Source: DATLAN01 sp035527455 (GTDB taxonomy: Bacteria > Planctomycetota > Planctomycetia > Pirellulales > Thermoguttaceae). From it: a stretch of 6,268 nucleotides of DNA. This document shows positions 5,086-6,268 of the stretch, piece by piece; within the stretch, counting starts at the first letter, position 1, and every line of letters starts with the position of its first letter. The translations under genes and the position numbers were made by a program. Location of the stretch: contig DATLAN010000350.1 of the NCBI GenBank assembly GCA_035527455.1, positions 1-6,268 of the forward strand, read 5' to 3'. The notes beneath the pieces were generated by a model that was given only the letters and a program-made list of their open reading frames with translations, was not told the origin of the DNA and ran no database searches.

Positions 5086-5976
5086 TCATGGAAGACGGTC
5101 ATCCGGCTGCCGGGGGCTCTTGCGGTAGACGTAGCCTCCGTAGCGGACCGGCAGCAGAGCGCTGAGCAGGACGCCCATGGTGCCGAACTGGAAGAGGAAG
5201 AGCATCAGAAACAACGTGCCGCCGAGCGGGCCGCCGGAGAGCGCACGGAGAGTTACGCCGGCCAAGAACGTCAAGAGCACTGCCAGAAGCCCGACGACTC
5301 CCACGGCTGGCCCCGGATTGCGCGCGACCAGAGCAGCCCAAACGCTGGGCACGACGCCCAGAAGACTCCAGACCGCCACGATGCCACAGGCGATCAACAA
5401 GACGGACCAAAACGGTCCGCCTCCCGGTTGCCCGGCGTAGCCGACCGCGGGCATGGCCAACTGGGCCAACCCCAAGCAGATGGCCACCAGCGTGGTCGTG
5501 ACCAAGAGGTCCCCAATACTGAATTGCCTCGGGTTTGCCGGCGAGGCGGTTTCTTCCATACCCCGAAGCACGATGCGGCCGCCGACCGCCAGTCTCAGCA
5601 ACCACACGGGAGACTGAACGGCCAGGAACAACAGCGGCATGATGGCAATGCTAGGGATGATTCCACGGAATTCCGCCGGAGGGGCTCCGGCGAGAAGCGC
5701 CCCGAAAACGGTTGCACAGCCAAGCAGCATCCCGACCGACGTGACCATCAGCGACCGGACGAGCAGGCTGCCCGGTCCGAAAACGGCCCAAACCGCCAGC
5801 AGCCCGGCCTGCCCGGCAAAGGCACCTCCGAGCATCACCGCCAAAATCTCCCCGCCCCTGTCATGGGCGCCTCGAAGCAGTACGGGCGCCATCAGATCGC
5901 ATGCCGCGAACAAGAAGATCAGCGATACAATCAGAGCCTGGGGCTGCTGCCGGGTTGGGTCTTCGTGCTCATTCAC
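5086..5976 (-). CDS. polytopic membrane protein of unknown function with FSIGDLL motif
   Basis: A 296-residue integral membrane protein from the GTG at 5974-5976 (VNEHEDPTRQ). Eight hydrophobic stretches look like helices: about 13-33, 43-66, 71-97, 105-130, 155-177, 187-216, 222-246 and 253-276. Between helices four and five lies RQFSIGDLLVTTTLVAICLGL (starting at 150); an F-S-x-x-D-L-L phrase leading straight into a helix is a recurrent signature of uncharacterised planctomycete membrane proteins (recollection of the group, not a search). No catalytic or transport motif is visible, so I give no function. The C-terminus (RYGGYVYRKSPRQPDDRLP) is basic and probably cytoplasmic. An alternative GTG start at 6034-6036 with GGAG four bases upstream would add 20 residues (VNLRSKRADL...). 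A longer frame reaching ATG 6195 is unlikely because it would run into the inverted repeat. The exonuclease-like gene follows 64 bases downstream. Confidence 0.8.
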   Translation of the reverse strand: MNEHEDPTRQQPQALIVSLIFLFAACDLMAPVLLRGAHDRGGEILAVMLGGAFAGQAGLLAVWAVFGPGSLLVRSLMVTSVGMLLGCATVFGALLAGAPPAEFRGIIPSIAIMPLLFLAVQSPVWLLRLAVGGRIVLRGMEETASPANPRQFSIGDLLVTTTLVAICLGLAQLAMPAVGYAGQPGGGPFWSVLLIACGIVAVWSLLGVVPSVWAALVARNPGPAVGVVGLLAVLLTFLAGVTLRALSGGPLGGTLFLMLFLFQFGTMGVLLSALLPVRYGGYVYRKSPRQPDDRLP

Positions 5977-6150
5977 GGGCGCGGCCCCGCGGGCAGATGG
6001 GACTCGGAGATCGGCTCGCTTTGATCGCAGATTCACTTTACTCCGACGAGCGCCGCGGCACAAGCGACGGCCGCCGGCCCGCGGCGACGGCGGCCCTCCT
6101 TCTGCTCCGCCGGCCTCGCATCGCGTAGTTTTTTCGTAACACTTCAGCCA
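5977..6150 (-). other. upstream region of the membrane protein gene, with alternative GTG start
   Basis: On the minus strand this is the probable promoter and leader. A GGAG at 6041-6044 precedes a GTG at 6034-6036, which is in frame with the membrane protein and competes with the GTG at 5974-5976. A GC-rich 7-bp stem is possible (6069-6075 with 6089-6095, loop 13 bases). A run of six T at 6129-6134 on the plus strand breaks the GC-rich background. I cannot point to a convincing -35/-10 pair. Confidence 0.4.
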
Positions 6151-6233
6151 AATGGTAGCCGGATTCGCAAGAATTCGGGCGTTGCCCAGTTTCACGCGAA
6201 ATGGCCCGAATTCTTGCGAATCCGGCTACCATT
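6151..6233. repeat. 30-bp perfect inverted repeat with 23-base loop
   Basis: Arms 6151-6180 and 6204-6233 are exact reverse complements over 30 bases; the left arm begins AATGGTAGCCGGATTCGCAA. The loop is 23 bases (6181-6203). GTAGCCGGATTCGCAAGAATTC is a phrase I associate with dispersed repeats in Pirellulales-type genomes (recollection). No gene fits it. It lies upstream of the membrane protein gene and close to the window edge, so whatever adjoins on the right is unseen. It may be a small mobile element, a REP-type hairpin or a terminator for a gene beyond the window. Confidence 0.85.
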
Positions 6234-6268
6234 CGATGCCGACGGCAGATGGCTTAGCAGTTACGTTT

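Noticed and set aside
4981..6024. 347-codon open frame on the plus strand opposite the membrane protein
   Set aside because: The translation is highly polar and full of Gln, Arg and Glu, the usual mirror image of a hydrophobic membrane protein. The minus strand has eight well-spaced helices and a recognisable motif.
6038..6232. 64-codon minus-strand frame at the right edge
   Set aside because: It runs through the 30-bp inverted repeat and a GC-rich stretch with no motif or ribosome site.
1..6268. defence system, CRISPR array, toxin-antitoxin pair, prophage or transposase
   Set aside because: Both strands were read for these; no matching protein motifs or spaced direct repeats are present. 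The short tandem arrays have no spacers.

Overview
The window reads as high-GC chromosomal DNA from a planctomycete, probably of the Pirellulales type. The grounds are protein style (a 544-residue protein with motifs I associate with an uncharacterised planctomycete family, and a membrane protein with an 'FSIGDLL' signature), frequent lack of clear Shine-Dalgarno sites, and gaps filled with short tandem and inverted repeats. This assignment rests on recognition, not on a database search.

Layout: bases 1-63 may hold the last codons of an upstream plus-strand gene. A repeat-rich gap (64-226) leads to three plus-strand genes: a family 2 glycosyltransferase (227-976), a large protein of unknown function with a BshC-like order of motifs (1150-2784), and an Eis-like GNAT acetyltransferase (2897-4225). 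A short convergent gap (4226-4313) holds a 14-bp tandem repeat and a GC-rich hairpin. Two minus-strand genes follow: a DEDDy-type 3'-5' exonuclease-like protein (5021 down to 4314) and, upstream of it, a membrane protein with about eight helices (5976 down to 5086). The right edge (6151-6233) is a 30-bp inverted repeat.

How the genes may work together: the plus-strand trio pairs a sugar transferase, a possible relative of the bacillithiol cysteine-adding enzyme BshC, and an acetyltransferase. Those are the activity types found in low-molecular-weight thiol pathways, but the GT2 is not BshA-like and no deacetylase is visible, so a joint pathway is a hypothesis only. The minus-strand pair gives no clear shared role.

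The clearest non-coding theme is that repeats sit on gene ends. A 170-bp nested inverted-repeat element supplies the stop codon of the glycosyltransferase, a 14-bp tandem array begins at the stop codon of the acetyltransferase, and a 25-bp repeat supplies the stop of the possible upstream gene. No tRNA, rRNA, CRISPR array, transposase or phage gene is visible.
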